From Cunninghamia lanceolata (taxonomy: Eukaryota > Streptophyta > Pinopsida > Cupressales > Cupressaceae), in NCBI GenBank assembly GCA_027924645.1, contig BSBN01000781.1, positions 3,162,001 to 3,226,000 on the forward strand: DNA of 64,000 bases, given 5' to 3'. Of this stretch, positions 49,701 through 59,943 are shown one piece after another. The position numbers and the translations under genes were made by a program. The first letter of the stretch is position 1. Each line of letters starts with the position of its first letter. The notes under the pieces were generated by a model that saw only the letters and a list, made by a program, of their open reading frames with translations, was not told where the DNA came from and did no database searches.

Positions 49701-50899
49701 TGTAAACATAGCGAACAAGCAGTCTCTGAGTGAGGTGCCTCATGCAACCTACACCATCCCTCAGTCAGTGCACTCTATGGATGCTTCCCTTGTTCTATCA
49801 TCTTTTTAATTTCTCCTAATAAAAACTCTTCAAATCTGGTTAGGTTACTACCTCTGTCTTCATCAGACAGTTCATAATCCGACTCCATTAGACAATCACT
49901 CCCAGGGGTGATCTTTTCTTTCATCTTAACATTTATCTGGTTATATACTAGAATTTCTTCTATTCTCAGGATATGATCCTCATCATGATTTGTTTCCTCA
50001 CTTGTGCTTCTTGTAGAAAACAAACAAAATTCAGTATCATCATCATCACTAGATATGGAACCTACCTTAGATGATGATGATGCCGCACTACATGTCTGCT
50101 CCAGCTCCATCATATCTAAGCATGTTTCACAAGTTTTCTCTGAATGTGCTTCATCGTGTAATCTGCACCAACCATCAATTAAAATGTCATGAACAGGCAT
50201 ATCTAACAATTGACAATGTTTTACCTGCTTGGACAGATGCATCTCAAAGTTTTTGAAGTGATCTATTTCATTCTCATTTTCAAAGTTATTTTCTGGTTCT
50301 ACAGTCGGTATGTCTTCCTGATGATCATCATCATGATGATGATGAAAGTCAAGCATCAGGATCTCTTCTATTTTGATAGTCTGTGGTCTAATGGCATAAA
50401 CTCCAGGCTCAATATCCATGTACATGATCTCGTTTGTTTTGTTGTACTTGGTGATCATGTGCTTCATTCTAGGCTTAGCATCTATTCTTATCTAGTTAGG
50501 TATACCTTTCCAAGGTAACCACATGTGACTGAAGTCAGTAGATATATATCCATTGAGGGTTTTAGACCAATCTCTACTGAGTAACATCCTGTATGTATCA
50601 GGTATGTCTACCACCTGGATGTCGATATAGTACTGAATCCTAGGATCTGATGCTAGTTGCATGTGAATATGTGTTAACTCTCCTATTACGCTTACTTCTA
50701 TTTTATCTAGCTATGTAACCTTCTTTAAAGATTTGCTAGGATGCAGTCCTAAAGCATTGCATATAGACAGGGGCATGACATTTGTAGATGCACCTGAATC
50801 TACCAAATAGTTGTGTAAATTCTTGCTAAACATCCTTATGGTGAGGAGAAAAAGTGGTGACTCACTTTTGTCCCTGTACAAGGTCATGTGAGAGGTTTC
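49701..50899 (-). pseudogene. Element F protease and Cys/His-rich region
   Basis: The retropepsin motif YLVDSGASTNVMPLSICNALG lies at about 50750-50815 on the minus strand, followed by DIPDTYRMLLSRDW, the downstream part of the fold. The frame is interrupted by TAG at 50711 and by a stop near 50492, then runs 50467-49775. This region contains WCRLHDEAHSEKTC near 50165. After the stop at 49775 comes WCRLHEAPHSETAC near 49745. Both echo the WCRIHNTNAHAELDC motif at the Gag end. His/Asp runs (HHHHDDDH) come from catcatgatgatg repeats. Protease role is known for the family; the role of the extra Cys/His motifs is unknown. Confidence 0.8.
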
Positions 50900-53080
50900 T
50901 GTAGGTTGGACAGTAGCTGGCATTTTATGTTTGACAGTGTTATCTTTAGCAGCATGATCTCTATTATTGGGCTGACCTGGGGAATGATTATCCTCTCTAG
51001 GAGCAGGATCATCTAGTGATTTCATAAACGCTTTCTTAATTGCAGGAGTTTTCAACAACTCTGATAGAGACAGGCTGATCTTTACCTTCTTCCTCTCATC
51101 TACCAGATATGTGACTAGTTTGTCAGACTCATGAGGTAGGCCAACAGCCTTTGATACTGTGTTTTGTGGTGACAGATACTGTGCATTTACTTTTGGAAAT
51201 TCTGGATTGTTACTTGCATTGGGATCAGGAGGTGTGTTAAAATTATTCAGAGGCAAGGAACTGGTTAATGGACTAGTAGGCCTGTTGGAGTTACTTCTCG
51301 GATTATAATTGTGCTTACCCTGATATTGCTGCTGGTAAGCATGTACTTCTTCAGGCTCATTGGATGGCTCATTCTCATCTTCAAAAGGGAAAACATAATT
51401 TGACTCAAAAGCCATGGCAGATTCTTCAGATACCAGGTTGTAATTCTGGTGGGATGACACAGTCTGCTGATGATGTTGATCAGTGTAACTTTCCAATACA
51501 AATGCAGAGTCATATCCACAAGGGACAATTTCATTTCCTTCCACCTAAGGTGGATTTCCAAAAGTATTAGACACTTCTACCTAGAAAATGCTAGCAGCAA
51601 TTCTAAATTATGGACAGTCTAATTCTGCATGGGCATTTGTATTGTGTATTCTACACCAATTGGTTAGGGCTGCTTCAGCAAGATTGACTCTAGTAGTCTG
51701 TTTAGCTTCAGTAGGTAGCTGGTTATCTAAGGGTGATGGCAGTGAGCCATTATTTGGCCTAGAGTTCCATACTCTAGGTTGTCTGGGAGGATTGTTATTA
51801 TTTCCACCACTATTGTTGAAATTATTGTTGTTGTACCCCCTATTAGGATAACTAGGTCTATCATTGTTATGGCTTTTGTTTTGGTTAGGCTGAGAATAGA
51901 AGTTTTGGTTTCTCAAATGAGTGACCTCTGTAGTTAGTTTTCTTAGCTAAGCAGAGATTTCTTTGATTTCTTCTTTCTCCTCCTGAGCTTTAGCCACTAC
52001 ATTTTTAGTTTGAGGCTTGAAGAAAGAAGACCCAGTGTTATTGTTCTGATCCACACCTTGAGGTGTCAGTGCTTGTGCAGGATACTGAGGTACTTGGCCA
52101 TTCCCATTAGGAGGAGGAGGCATGATACTCAATGGAGATATCTATAATGGTGTTGGCATTACTACTAGAGGCATCATAGCTCCATTGTACTGTGGCTGGG
52201 GAGGATATTGTGTAGGATATGTTGGATACATGCCTGGCAATGTAGGGAAAACTATGTTTGGTGTTGGAGCAGGTACCAGCTACTGATTAACTTTGATAGC
52301 TTCTTGAAAATCTCCTGTCAAGGTTGTGATTTTAGGATGTGTTCTCCTGATGAACATGGAAGTCAAAGGATCTAGAGTTGAGTAATAGATACTCCTAGTA
52401 GCAGCATCTACTACAGTATATGGGGTAACTAACTTGGATAGCATTTTCTGGAACCTAGCATTGAAATTGGCAATAGGTTCTCCCTCAAACCGCTTGATTG
52501 TGGCAAATAGGTGGTAGTTCATTGAGGGATCAATAGGTATTTTGAATCTATCAGTAAAAGCTTTCTCTAGGACAGCCCATGAACCGACAGAACTCTGACC
52601 AAGACTAATAAACCAATTATAAGCCTCTTCCCCTAAGGAAAATGGAAATAATATGCATACAACGTCCTAATGCTCGATTCTGGCTCTACAACAGGCTTCC
52701 TTAAAGGTTCTAATATGATCATCAGCATCCTGATAAGGATGATATTTTGGACAAAGTTTGTCTGGATTCTTTGGCAACTCATGATATGCCATAAAGGTCA
52801 ATGGTGACTCTGCTGCAAAGAAAGACATTGCAACCAGAGGATGTTGAGCCTGTGGTACAATTGGCTGAGGTTGGACCTGGGGTTGAGGCTGGATAGGAGG
52901 TGTCATAGATAACCCTGAAGGTATTTGCAAACCAAAAGGAGTTACAAGAAGAGGCTCTGGTGAAGCTCCTGATGCACTAGATCCTAGAGTGTGATGGATA
53001 TCTATGGTTCTAGGTCTGAACCCCCTGACAGGTAATTCTTCAAAAGGTCCGGAGGATCATGAACTGGTATTTATCCTGTG
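50900..53080 (-). pseudogene. Element F gag
   Basis: One minus frame from about 53080 through the protease, with stops near 52667, 52280, 52140, 51945, 51608, 51580 and 51545. Gag core: YHPYQDADDHIRTFKEAC, EEAYNWFISLGQSSVGSW, FTDRFKIPIDPSMNYHLF and RFEGEPIANFNARFQKML (the retrotransposon Gag pattern with W and the F...RF spacing). It is followed by an Asn/Pro-rich linker and a Cys/His knuckle WCRIHNTNAHAELDC (near 51640). Nearly all stops are TAG in positions where CAG is expected. The true start is uncertain, because the 52930-53080 segment is open but the first Met is not obvious. Confidence 0.8.
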
Positions 53081-53520
53081 AGCCAGGATTTCTCAATTGT
53101 GAGGCAAATTGGCTAGAACTTTGTAAATATCAGTTGGAATATACCAGTAGTGACTATATTTATGGTCAGGATTGGAAATTGACCTAGTATTTTCAGAATA
53201 TTTGCAGCTACACTACAAATATGGGGTGATGTTTTGGTTTGGCAACACTTAGCAGGTTGATATCAGGTATCTAGAGCAGGATATCTCAAAGCTTGGACAA
53301 ATTTACCCAAAATAAGACTAATCTTTGCAAATACATGCTAATCCACTATAAAGATTGCAATATTTATGACTGATTTCAAAAACTTTACACAGGATTAGTG
53401 TATATCAACTCAGAACAACAAATATTTCTGTCTAGCTTGGAAATTTAGCGGTGTCTGAGTGTTACCTTACAATCTTTATCATCACCTGAAGAGCCGATGA
53501 TGATCCTTGTCAGAGGGCCC

Positions 53521-53535
53521 TCCTTCTAGCACCAA
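53521..53535 (-). promoter_or_regulatory. Primer binding site of element F
   Basis: Minus strand TTGGTGCTAGAAGGA, four bases inside the LTR. It begins TGGTG after one T, as for a tRNA 3' CACCA end. I do not assign the tRNA. It differs from the initiator-Met site used by A to E. Confidence 0.65.
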
Positions 53536-53539
53536 TTTA

Positions 53540-54490
53540 TGTTGATCATCATGTTAGTCATAAACAAACATAGAATAAAAGTACACATTAACCTTTATTC
53601 ATCTTGAAAGATACAATGAATTTAGGGAATTTATGATCTCAAGTCTCTGTTGATTAGGTCTTAATCTTCTGGTGTTACTCAGAGGTTGATATGTGTTGCT
53701 GTTTCCATTTTGGGGCCTTACGTAGATCTCATCAGTAAGATGATGTTTCCTGTAATGATGCTACACAAAGAGTTATTCCTACATAGGATATACTTCAAAT
53801 ATTGTGTCTATCTTTAAATCTTTGCATGATATTTGTCATTTTGACATGCTTTAACCTCAAATATGCTGAATATGTTCAGTTATCTACGGGATGTCTGCAT
53901 ATTTGTATTATTTGCTTAAGATTATCAATTATTTACAATTGTGATGATGAAAAGTTTGAAATTGAAGGAAATACTTCAAATTAATGTTGAATCTTTAGCT
54001 ATTGATCCACATACACACTTGATACTGTCACTAGGAGAAGAAATCAAACCATATGTTCACCAGGATATTCCACAGCTGGATACAGTTGATGCAAACTTCA
54101 AAGGATGGTGAATGAAAACAATACATGCAACATGATGATCACTCGAAGGGACGCAGCAAATCAAAGCACATATCATAATTCAAATGCAAATTACTCAAGA
54201 TTTATGAAGATTTGTAATCAAAATGCTCTTCTCTTTCATTAAGTATGCAAAAGACATGTACATATACAATAGCTTTGAAATGAGTCCTGAATATTTCAAC
54301 AAACAGATTTCAATTAAGTTTCAAATCTTTAAAAATGAGGCATCCCTGCACCTTTTATAAAACAAGATGAGGGAGCGGTTACAATTGATCTACGATCATG
54401 ATTTGTCTATTGAAATCTATAGTTTAAATTCCATTGCCTAAGTCAATCTTTCCACATGGCACAAGTTGCCAGCTGGCAACCGTCTAAATA
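53540..54490 (-). repeat. 5' LTR of F, shared with fragment G
   Basis: 951 bases, the same length as 28751-29701 and clearly similar, with scattered substitutions. TATA on the minus strand at about 54351-54363. To its right, instead of target DNA, lies the end of another ORF4 copy, so it also serves as 3' LTR of G. The TGTT end has decayed to TATT on this copy. Confidence 0.75.
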
Positions 54491-54529
54491 ACTTATACTT
54501 TCATAAGCATCTAATGCATATATTCCCTT

Positions 54530-54830
54530 TTATGATGCATCCTCATCAGGTTCTTTGTCATCATCATCACTTTCACTGCTCTCGCTATCTTCATCATCAT
54601 GATGATTGTCCTCTTGAATATGGACCTGCATAGCTGTCCTTATATTCTCATATGCTTGCACTATTTTATCCAATTCTCCACCATCCTGAGTTCTTGCTTT
54701 GGTGATGGCATGTTTATGCACCTAATATTTGTTCCGGAGAGATTCCAACTTACTCCTCCTGCTGCTGGATGTTTCATTATAGTCTTCCACCTTGACCTTT
54801 ATTCTCATTACTTTATCTAGCACTTCTTCT
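54530..54830 (-). pseudogene. ORF4 C-terminus of G
   Basis: Ends in the acidic tail DSESSESDDDDKEPDEDAS, matching DSESSESDNDEKEPDEDTS of F. A TAG codon (near 54723) precedes MHKHAITKARTQ where F has CAG (QVHKH). Upstream coding sequence is displaced to 62286 by element A. Confidence 0.75.
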
Positions 54831-55923
54831 TGTTGATAACTGAGAGGGGGGGGTGAATCAGTTATCCTAATTATTTCCCTTATTGAACTTTTCTTTTAAT
54901 TGATGTAGCATAAAATCAAACACAAAAACATTAACCATGAAATAAGAAACACATGACATAGTATTTTTGACGTGGAAACCCTGTTAAGGGAGAAAACCAC
55001 GGGGTGATTAACCCAAGAATTATTCTCTGTTAGAAGAATAGGAAATTACAAAAATGGCACTTGCCAATTAGGGCTCACTGCCCGAGCACACTGCTCACAA
55101 GAGGCCCACTGCCTACAAAAAGACACACTGTCTACAAAGTGATGAGAATCACAGTCTTGAACTGATTGGAAGCATCTGCATATGCTGGAGTTCAGTTCCG
55201 GTTAGGCTCAGTACACTGATCTGCTGCACTTCATCTTTCCTCTGTTCTTTATTCTGCTATCTTTCACATACCGGATCCTTTTTGCTACCTCTGCTCTTTT
55301 TCTGGACTTATTCGCATATCTCTCTACATCACAACACCTTTCACAACTAAATCCATCCTCTATATATATCCGCACAAGTAATTTCATCACCTTTCTAGTC
55401 GGCATCCGGAACAGTCTAGTTTCTTATAAACTCTCATTCTGTCGGCTGAATCCTTCCTCACCAAGCAATGCGGATCAAGCATATACTTGTAGATATCATT
55501 AATCATGTCGGCCAAACATGATTCATGCCTTCACAACCTCTGTCATCAACAGTAACCCATCCGGAAAGCAGTCTGATACTCTGCCAGTCAGTTCTTCCTC
55601 TGTTTTCACTGTCTCTCAGGAATCCGGTACTCAACCATTCATATCTTTTTCCTTGTCCATCACCGGAGGCTAAATCCTTGGAATATACCACTCAAGGTAG
55701 TCCTCTTGACTTCCCCAAATCCGCACTGCACCAAGACACTTCCACTGAGAGGTCCGGACCAATCTGTCGGACCTTGCCACATGCTCTGTTCTTCTTCACC
55801 GGACCACAACATTCTTTATTCTGACTTCCGGTAGAGACACATCATGACTTGCGGATATGTGGGATGACCTTTGTTGCCATCAATGACAACAACCATGAAT
55901 CCATATAGTGTCTCTTGCCAACA
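54831..55923 (-). repeat. 3' LTR of element A
   Basis: Sense start TGTTGGCAAGAGACAC at 55923; sense end GTTATCAACA at 54831. A minus-strand TATATATA at about 55360-55369 is the likely TATA box. The half nearest 54831 (about 54831-55160) is similar to the equivalent part of the Copia D LTR (blocks ggtgattaacccaaga and gccaattagggctcactgcc). Confidence 0.92.
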
Positions 55924-55950
55924 ATCTCCCCCTTTGGCATTGATGGCAAC
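55873..55950 (-). other. Inverted repeat enclosing the terminal polypurine tract of A
   Basis: GTTGCCATCAATGACAA (55873-55889, inside the LTR) and TTGGCATTGATGGCAAC (55934-55950, internal) pair at 16 of 17 positions. The LTR end and the polypurine tract lie in the loop, as in C. Confidence 0.7.
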
Positions 55951-56085
55951 ACTTAGTGAAAAATGACTAAGTGTTTTCACTATGCTCCCCCTTTGCTGAT
56001 GCTCTGTCTTTATATACAATTTCCGGAACTCCCCCTTAGTTGGATCCCTCATTTTTCACTGCTCCTCACTCCCCCTTTGACATCA
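55924..56085 (-). promoter_or_regulatory. Multiple polypurine tracts of element A
   Basis: ctccccct on the plus strand near 55926, 55984, 56030 and 56070. The first is AAAGGGGGAGAT in sense, directly before the LTR. Confidence 0.85.
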
Positions 56086-56155
56086 ATGGCAAAGGGTAGG
56101 GTCCGCATATCAAAATTTTCAAAAATTTCTTATACTTAGCCGCATATTTACATAC

Positions 56156-59100
56156 TCACATATATTGAAGAATGTCTGCAAAGGATGTCTGTAATTGAAT
56201 CATTTTGGTAGCCCAACTTTGCTTCATTCTGTCCAAAATTGAAATGTGACCACTTAACAAAAATGCAAATGCTTCTGCCCGCTTGAGATCTGTCGGATCT
56301 TTTGTTTGGGCGGTGGTCCTAGCATCACTGATGGCCTCATGCATGGTTTCCAACTTAGGGATTATAATCCTTCTAAGTTCTCCCATCCGGTTGGTGATGT
56401 TCTTCCTTTCCTTCTCAAGATTCTTTATTTCGTTCAAGACTGCAATAGTCTGACATTCTTGATTTATTATAGAGGAAGAGAGAGGATCAAAACTTTGAGA
56501 TAAGCTTTGTAGCTTATCCTGTTCCTCTTTTATTTTCTTGTCAAATGCTGCTGTTGCCTTTGACCAGGATATACAAAATTTATAGATATCACCGCCATCC
56601 TTAAGAGCATTCTCTAAGCTCTTTATTCCAATGCTTACAATCTTCCTATCTTTAGAAATTAATTCTAATATCTCTAAAAATCTCTTATCCAAAAATTCCT
56701 TCCGGACCTTTTCTTCAGTTGATTTTTCTAGAGAATCAAAATGTGTATCAACACTGCTGACTAAGGTTTTTAGATTACCGGAAGTGGAGGCTGTCGGATC
56801 TATTTGGATTGATGGCATGATCTTCACAAGTACTCCGGAGGCAGCCTCTATCAACTCACAGTCTTCCATATGAGACTTCAGGAGCTTTTCATTTGCCTTG
56901 GCATTTGCAAATGAAGCTATCTTCATTGTTTGTACCGGAGAGAGAGAGTCAAAATCAAATGGGCCTTTTAGAAGCTCCGGTTCATCAATCTCTAAAGTTT
57001 CTTTACTCAAAAATTGTTGAACAGTTTGTGCAGTGTCTCTTGCCGGAGACAGATGTTTCTTTTCTTCTGCAGTCTTAGAACTGTCAACCTCTTTGTCTTT
57101 CACCACTGCTTCCTTCTCCTGTAATTGCTCTTCTTCTTTGGATCCGGAGACTGTAGGGGAAACCGGAGGAGAGATGCTAACTTGTTCATGGGCCACTTCT
57201 TCTGGAGCAGAGGGTCCCAAGTCCTCACTTGTCTGTTCAGGGCTCACTTCTTCCGGAACAGAAGATTCCAAATCAGCAACTGTTTCTGCACCTAAGTCCT
57301 CTACAACAGGAAGATTGAACCTTTTGAAGGCCTTCCGGAGGATCTCTTCTGTTTCTTGGGCCACTTTGTCAGTCTCACCAAGCATGAGTTGATTCATCCT
57401 GGCTTTGCTTCTGAACTCATCTTTGCAGTCCTTGAAGATAATGTTCATTGTCTTGGGATCAATTTGAGGATATAGCTGAATAGCTATCTGCTCCCGGATC
57501 TCAAGATCTTTGGCATGAGCATTATTCTTTCTTACTTCCATTTCCTTCTCTAGGCTTTTAGGAATGAGAGATATGATCTCAATGAAAGCCTTATTGTATA
57601 TGTTCAGATATTTAACTGTGGCTTCCTGCAGAGTCTTTTGGTCTGCCTCACTGAAGTCATCATAGGATTCAGTCATTGGTTGAAGGTTTCCATCCACCGT
57701 GACCGACTTGATTATGCTCTCTAGTGACAGAGTGGGCTTTTCAACAGTTACCTCTGCCATTTCATCCTTGTCTTGGCCTGTGGAGGGCTTACCGGATCCT
57801 TTCTTCTTCTGTTTCTTTACTTCTCTTACTCCCTCATCTGATTCTGTTTCCTCTTCATCCTTTTGGCTTCCATAAGCCCTTGTGGCTTTTGTCTTGGATC
57901 TCTTACCGGATGCCTGGACTTCCGGTTTTGAACTTTTGGTTGAGGGAGGTGCAGATCTCTTTGTTGATCTGGTCCGGGTGGGAGCTCCAACCGGAGCACT
58001 TTCTTTGCTTTTCTCTTCTTCCTCGGCCTTCCTCCTCTTTTCCCGGCTGGCATCAAGTGCCTCCTTTGAGATACCTAGGCCTTGAGCAATGTGCTCTACT
58101 TCTTTTCTTACCTTTCTTTTAATCTTAGGTTCCCTGAGTTCTACATGTATTTTTACACTCAGCTCCTCAAAGGTTCCAAACCTTTCTGCCTTAGGATCTT
58201 TGGGCTGACTTAGCATGTGTTGAACATGCAGCTCCACTATCTGTTCATCAACTTCATACCCCATGGGCATGATCCAGACAGTCCTTGGCTCCACTGCCTC
58301 CATTAGGCACTGATCAGTGTCAACCATAAAGCACACTGAGTCCTTGTATTTCTCAATGAGAGACTGGGGAATTCTCTCTCTTGCTTGCATCATGCTCTGA
58401 AAGTTTTTGAAGTATCCCCATAGAGCTAAATTTCTCGCTTTTGCATCCCCAAGTCCATGCAAGTAGTCTCTTATCTGGACTGCAACAGGTTTGTCATTCT
58501 GCCATACCCATCCACTTGTTCCGGGTAGCTCATTCATGAAATAGAAGAATAGACATACAATAAGAGTACCATACTTAAAGGAATTCTTCTTATCCTTCTT
58601 GATTTTCTGTATGTTTTCCATTAATTGGCTTAGTAGTAGTTCGCAGAGATCATATTCTGCATTCTTTCTTAACATTTCATAAGCAGTGTATATTGCAGTT
58701 CCGGATACAGAATTCTCCCTGCTGGAGTGATAGATCTTGTATCCTATTATCATTGATGCATATTTGATATCCGGATCCGAAATATCTTCAATGGTCATTG
58801 CCCTCTTGTCAAATTTTGATCCGGTGGCCTTAGTTACAATGTTGTTCTTGACAAATTTGAGGATAGGTACCCCTCCGGAAGAGTATAGACCAGTTACTGC
58901 TCTAATTGCCTCTTTTGTAATCTTGCAGGGTCTATCTAGCCATAGAAAGTTGTCATGCATCCTGCTCAGTACATACCGGACCCATTCATCTTCTTCAAAG
59001 CAGGGGAAATGAATAAATTGCTCAAATTGTTTCTTCTGAATATCCTTATACTCTGGTTTAAGCTCAAAAGCATTGTCAATCAGCTGCTTGTGATAGAGGT

Positions 59101-59290
59101 CTCTTAATTTGAATTCCCCAAATTCCTCAATGTTTGCATGTATGTAAACCCTAATGTCTTCGGTGTGTAAAACTCCGTGAGGAACACTAGAGAAGGCTCC
59201 TAGTGGGTCTACCTCCAATGATTTGTAGGGATGTTTCTTGAATGAGGGGCGAGGTCTATCGGAGATCTTAACTATGTTTGGAGTAGCCAT
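56156..59290 (-). CDS. ORF2 of element A, large protein of unknown function
   Basis: Intact 1044-codon frame starting MATPNIVKISDRPRPSFKKH. Residues 1 to about 385 look globular and helical, with conserved stretches shared with E (RPCKITKEAIRAVTGL, SVSGTAIYTAYEMLRKNAEY, LALWGYFKNF, DQCLMEAVEPRTVW, MGYEVDEQ). Residues about 385-510 are Lys/Glu/Ser-rich, with basic patches like VKKQKKKGSGK that could direct nuclear import. Residues about 510-790 mix helices and acidic/Pro-rich linker. Residues about 790-1044 are helical with heptad repeats, likely a coiled coil (KIKEEQDKLQSLSQSF, LLSGHISILDRMKQSW). No D-D-E, YxDD, DSG or CCHC motif, no signal peptide and no clear membrane segment. The globular part vaguely resembles the poorly defined plant transposon proteins. 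Homologous in E, so maintained over long time. Function unknown. Confidence 0.85.
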   Translation of the reverse strand: MATPNIVKISDRPRPSFKKHPYKSLEVDPLGAFSSVPHGVLHTEDIRVYIHANIEEFGEFKLRDLYHKQLIDNAFELKPEYKDIQKKQFEQFIHFPCFEEDEWVRYVLSRMHDNFLWLDRPCKITKEAIRAVTGLYSSGGVPILKFVKNNIVTKATGSKFDKRAMTIEDISDPDIKYASMIIGYKIYHSSRENSVSGTAIYTAYEMLRKNAEYDLCELLLSQLMENIQKIKKDKKNSFKYGTLIVCLFFYFMNELPGTSGWVWQNDKPVAVQIRDYLHGLGDAKARNLALWGYFKNFQSMMQARERIPQSLIEKYKDSVCFMVDTDQCLMEAVEPRTVWIMPMGYEVDEQIVELHVQHMLSQPKDPKAERFGTFEELSVKIHVELREPKIKRKVRKEVEHIAQGLGISKEALDASREKRRKAEEEEKSKESAPVGAPTRTRSTKRSAPPSTKSSKPEVQASGKRSKTKATRAYGSQKDEEETESDEGVREVKKQKKKGSGKPSTGQDKDEMAEVTVEKPTLSLESIIKSVTVDGNLQPMTESYDDFSEADQKTLQEATVKYLNIYNKAFIEIISLIPKSLEKEMEVRKNNAHAKDLEIREQIAIQLYPQIDPKTMNIIFKDCKDEFRSKARMNQLMLGETDKVAQETEEILRKAFKRFNLPVVEDLGAETVADLESSVPEEVSPEQTSEDLGPSAPEEVAHEQVSISPPVSPTVSGSKEEEQLQEKEAVVKDKEVDSSKTAEEKKHLSPARDTAQTVQQFLSKETLEIDEPELLKGPFDFDSLSPVQTMKIASFANAKANEKLLKSHMEDCELIEAASGVLVKIMPSIQIDPTASTSGNLKTLVSSVDTHFDSLEKSTEEKVRKEFLDKRFLEILELISKDRKIVSIGIKSLENALKDGGDIYKFCISWSKATAAFDKKIKEEQDKLQSLSQSFDPLSSSIINQECQTIAVLNEIKNLEKERKNITNRMGELRRIIIPKLETMHEAISDARTTAQTKDPTDLKRAEAFAFLLSGHISILDRMKQSWATKMIQLQTSFADILQYM

Positions 59291-59649
59291 TCTTCAAAGA
59301 TTTGCAGTGAGGTAATGAAAAATGGAGAATACCTTATGCGCCTTCGGTTTGCACGGAGTGGTTGGATTGATTTCTTTATCCAATAGCTTTGGCAGGAGAT
59401 CCTTGGTGTGCTTGAAGAACCTTGTTGCAGAGCTCCACTTTTCGCTTCTTCTCGAGTGCAGAATGAGCAAATGACCTTTGAGAAATCCCTTAAATTGCTC
59501 CGCGAACCCTAATACCTGTCTGCAATAAATGCTTCACCTACATCATTCCGGTTTGCCTTGTCTGGATAGCTTGGAGTATCCCGGATTAGTCCTGATCTGT
59601 GGATATCATCCGGATCTTTTAATCATGAATAAATTGAGGTAGCATATTA

Positions 59650-59935
59650 CAAGATCATCTCAAACACTCTGTCCAATCCGCAGAACAAGATAGTGCATTT
59701 CTGGATCTTTCCGGACCTTTTTGTAATCCTTTATCATACCGGAGCATCTCCCTGAACAGGTCTTATTTGATCGATCACAGCTTCTTCATAACTTCATGCG
59801 GACCTCTGAAAGCTTGACTGAAGTATCTCAAGACTCATATCTACAAACCCTTTGAACCACATCTTGTGCCACATCCGGCACCACTTGTTTGGCTGGGGGA
59901 ACAAGATTTCCTTTGAGTCTCCCCCTGAGCCTGAG
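59650..59935 (-). other. U3-like segment and polypurine-like tract between ORF1 and ORF2
   Basis: About 59650-59880 is similar in the same orientation to the U3 of the Copia LTRs (C 17225-17430; D about 20580-20800). Shared blocks in sense include aaagggtttgtagatatg and aggtccgcatgaag, followed by gatccagaaatgca. Just upstream in sense (near 59917-59930) is AGGGGGAG. So ORF1 is followed by a tract-plus-U3 arrangement as if an older 3' LTR had once ended there. E has a shorter trace (ctccccct near 9293, catgccggacctc near 9238). Confidence 0.7.
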
Positions 59936-59943
59936 CTCACTTT

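Larger units (their letters stand above)
28751..54490 (-). mobile_element. Element F: giant Tat-like Gypsy retrotransposon
   Basis: Minus-strand element with 951-base LTRs (28751-29701 and 53540-54490), about 17.8 kb after removing the B insertion. Sense order: LTR, primer site, gag, protease, Cys/His motifs, archaeal-type RNase H, reverse transcriptase, Gypsy RNase H, integrase, about 2.3 kb of spacer, ORF3, about 1.7 kb of spacer, ORF4, LTR. Large size, an extra RNase H and extra ORFs after pol fit the Tat (Ogre-like) lineage. Domains carry many stops. The LTRs differ at many sites, so it is old. On the right, the LTR is followed not by catct but by a second copy of the ORF4 region (G). Confidence 0.85.

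Noticed and set aside
53521..53535. Naming the tRNA that primes F
   Set aside because: TGGTGCTAGAAGG does not match a tRNA 3' end I can identify with confidence; a tRNA library comparison is needed.
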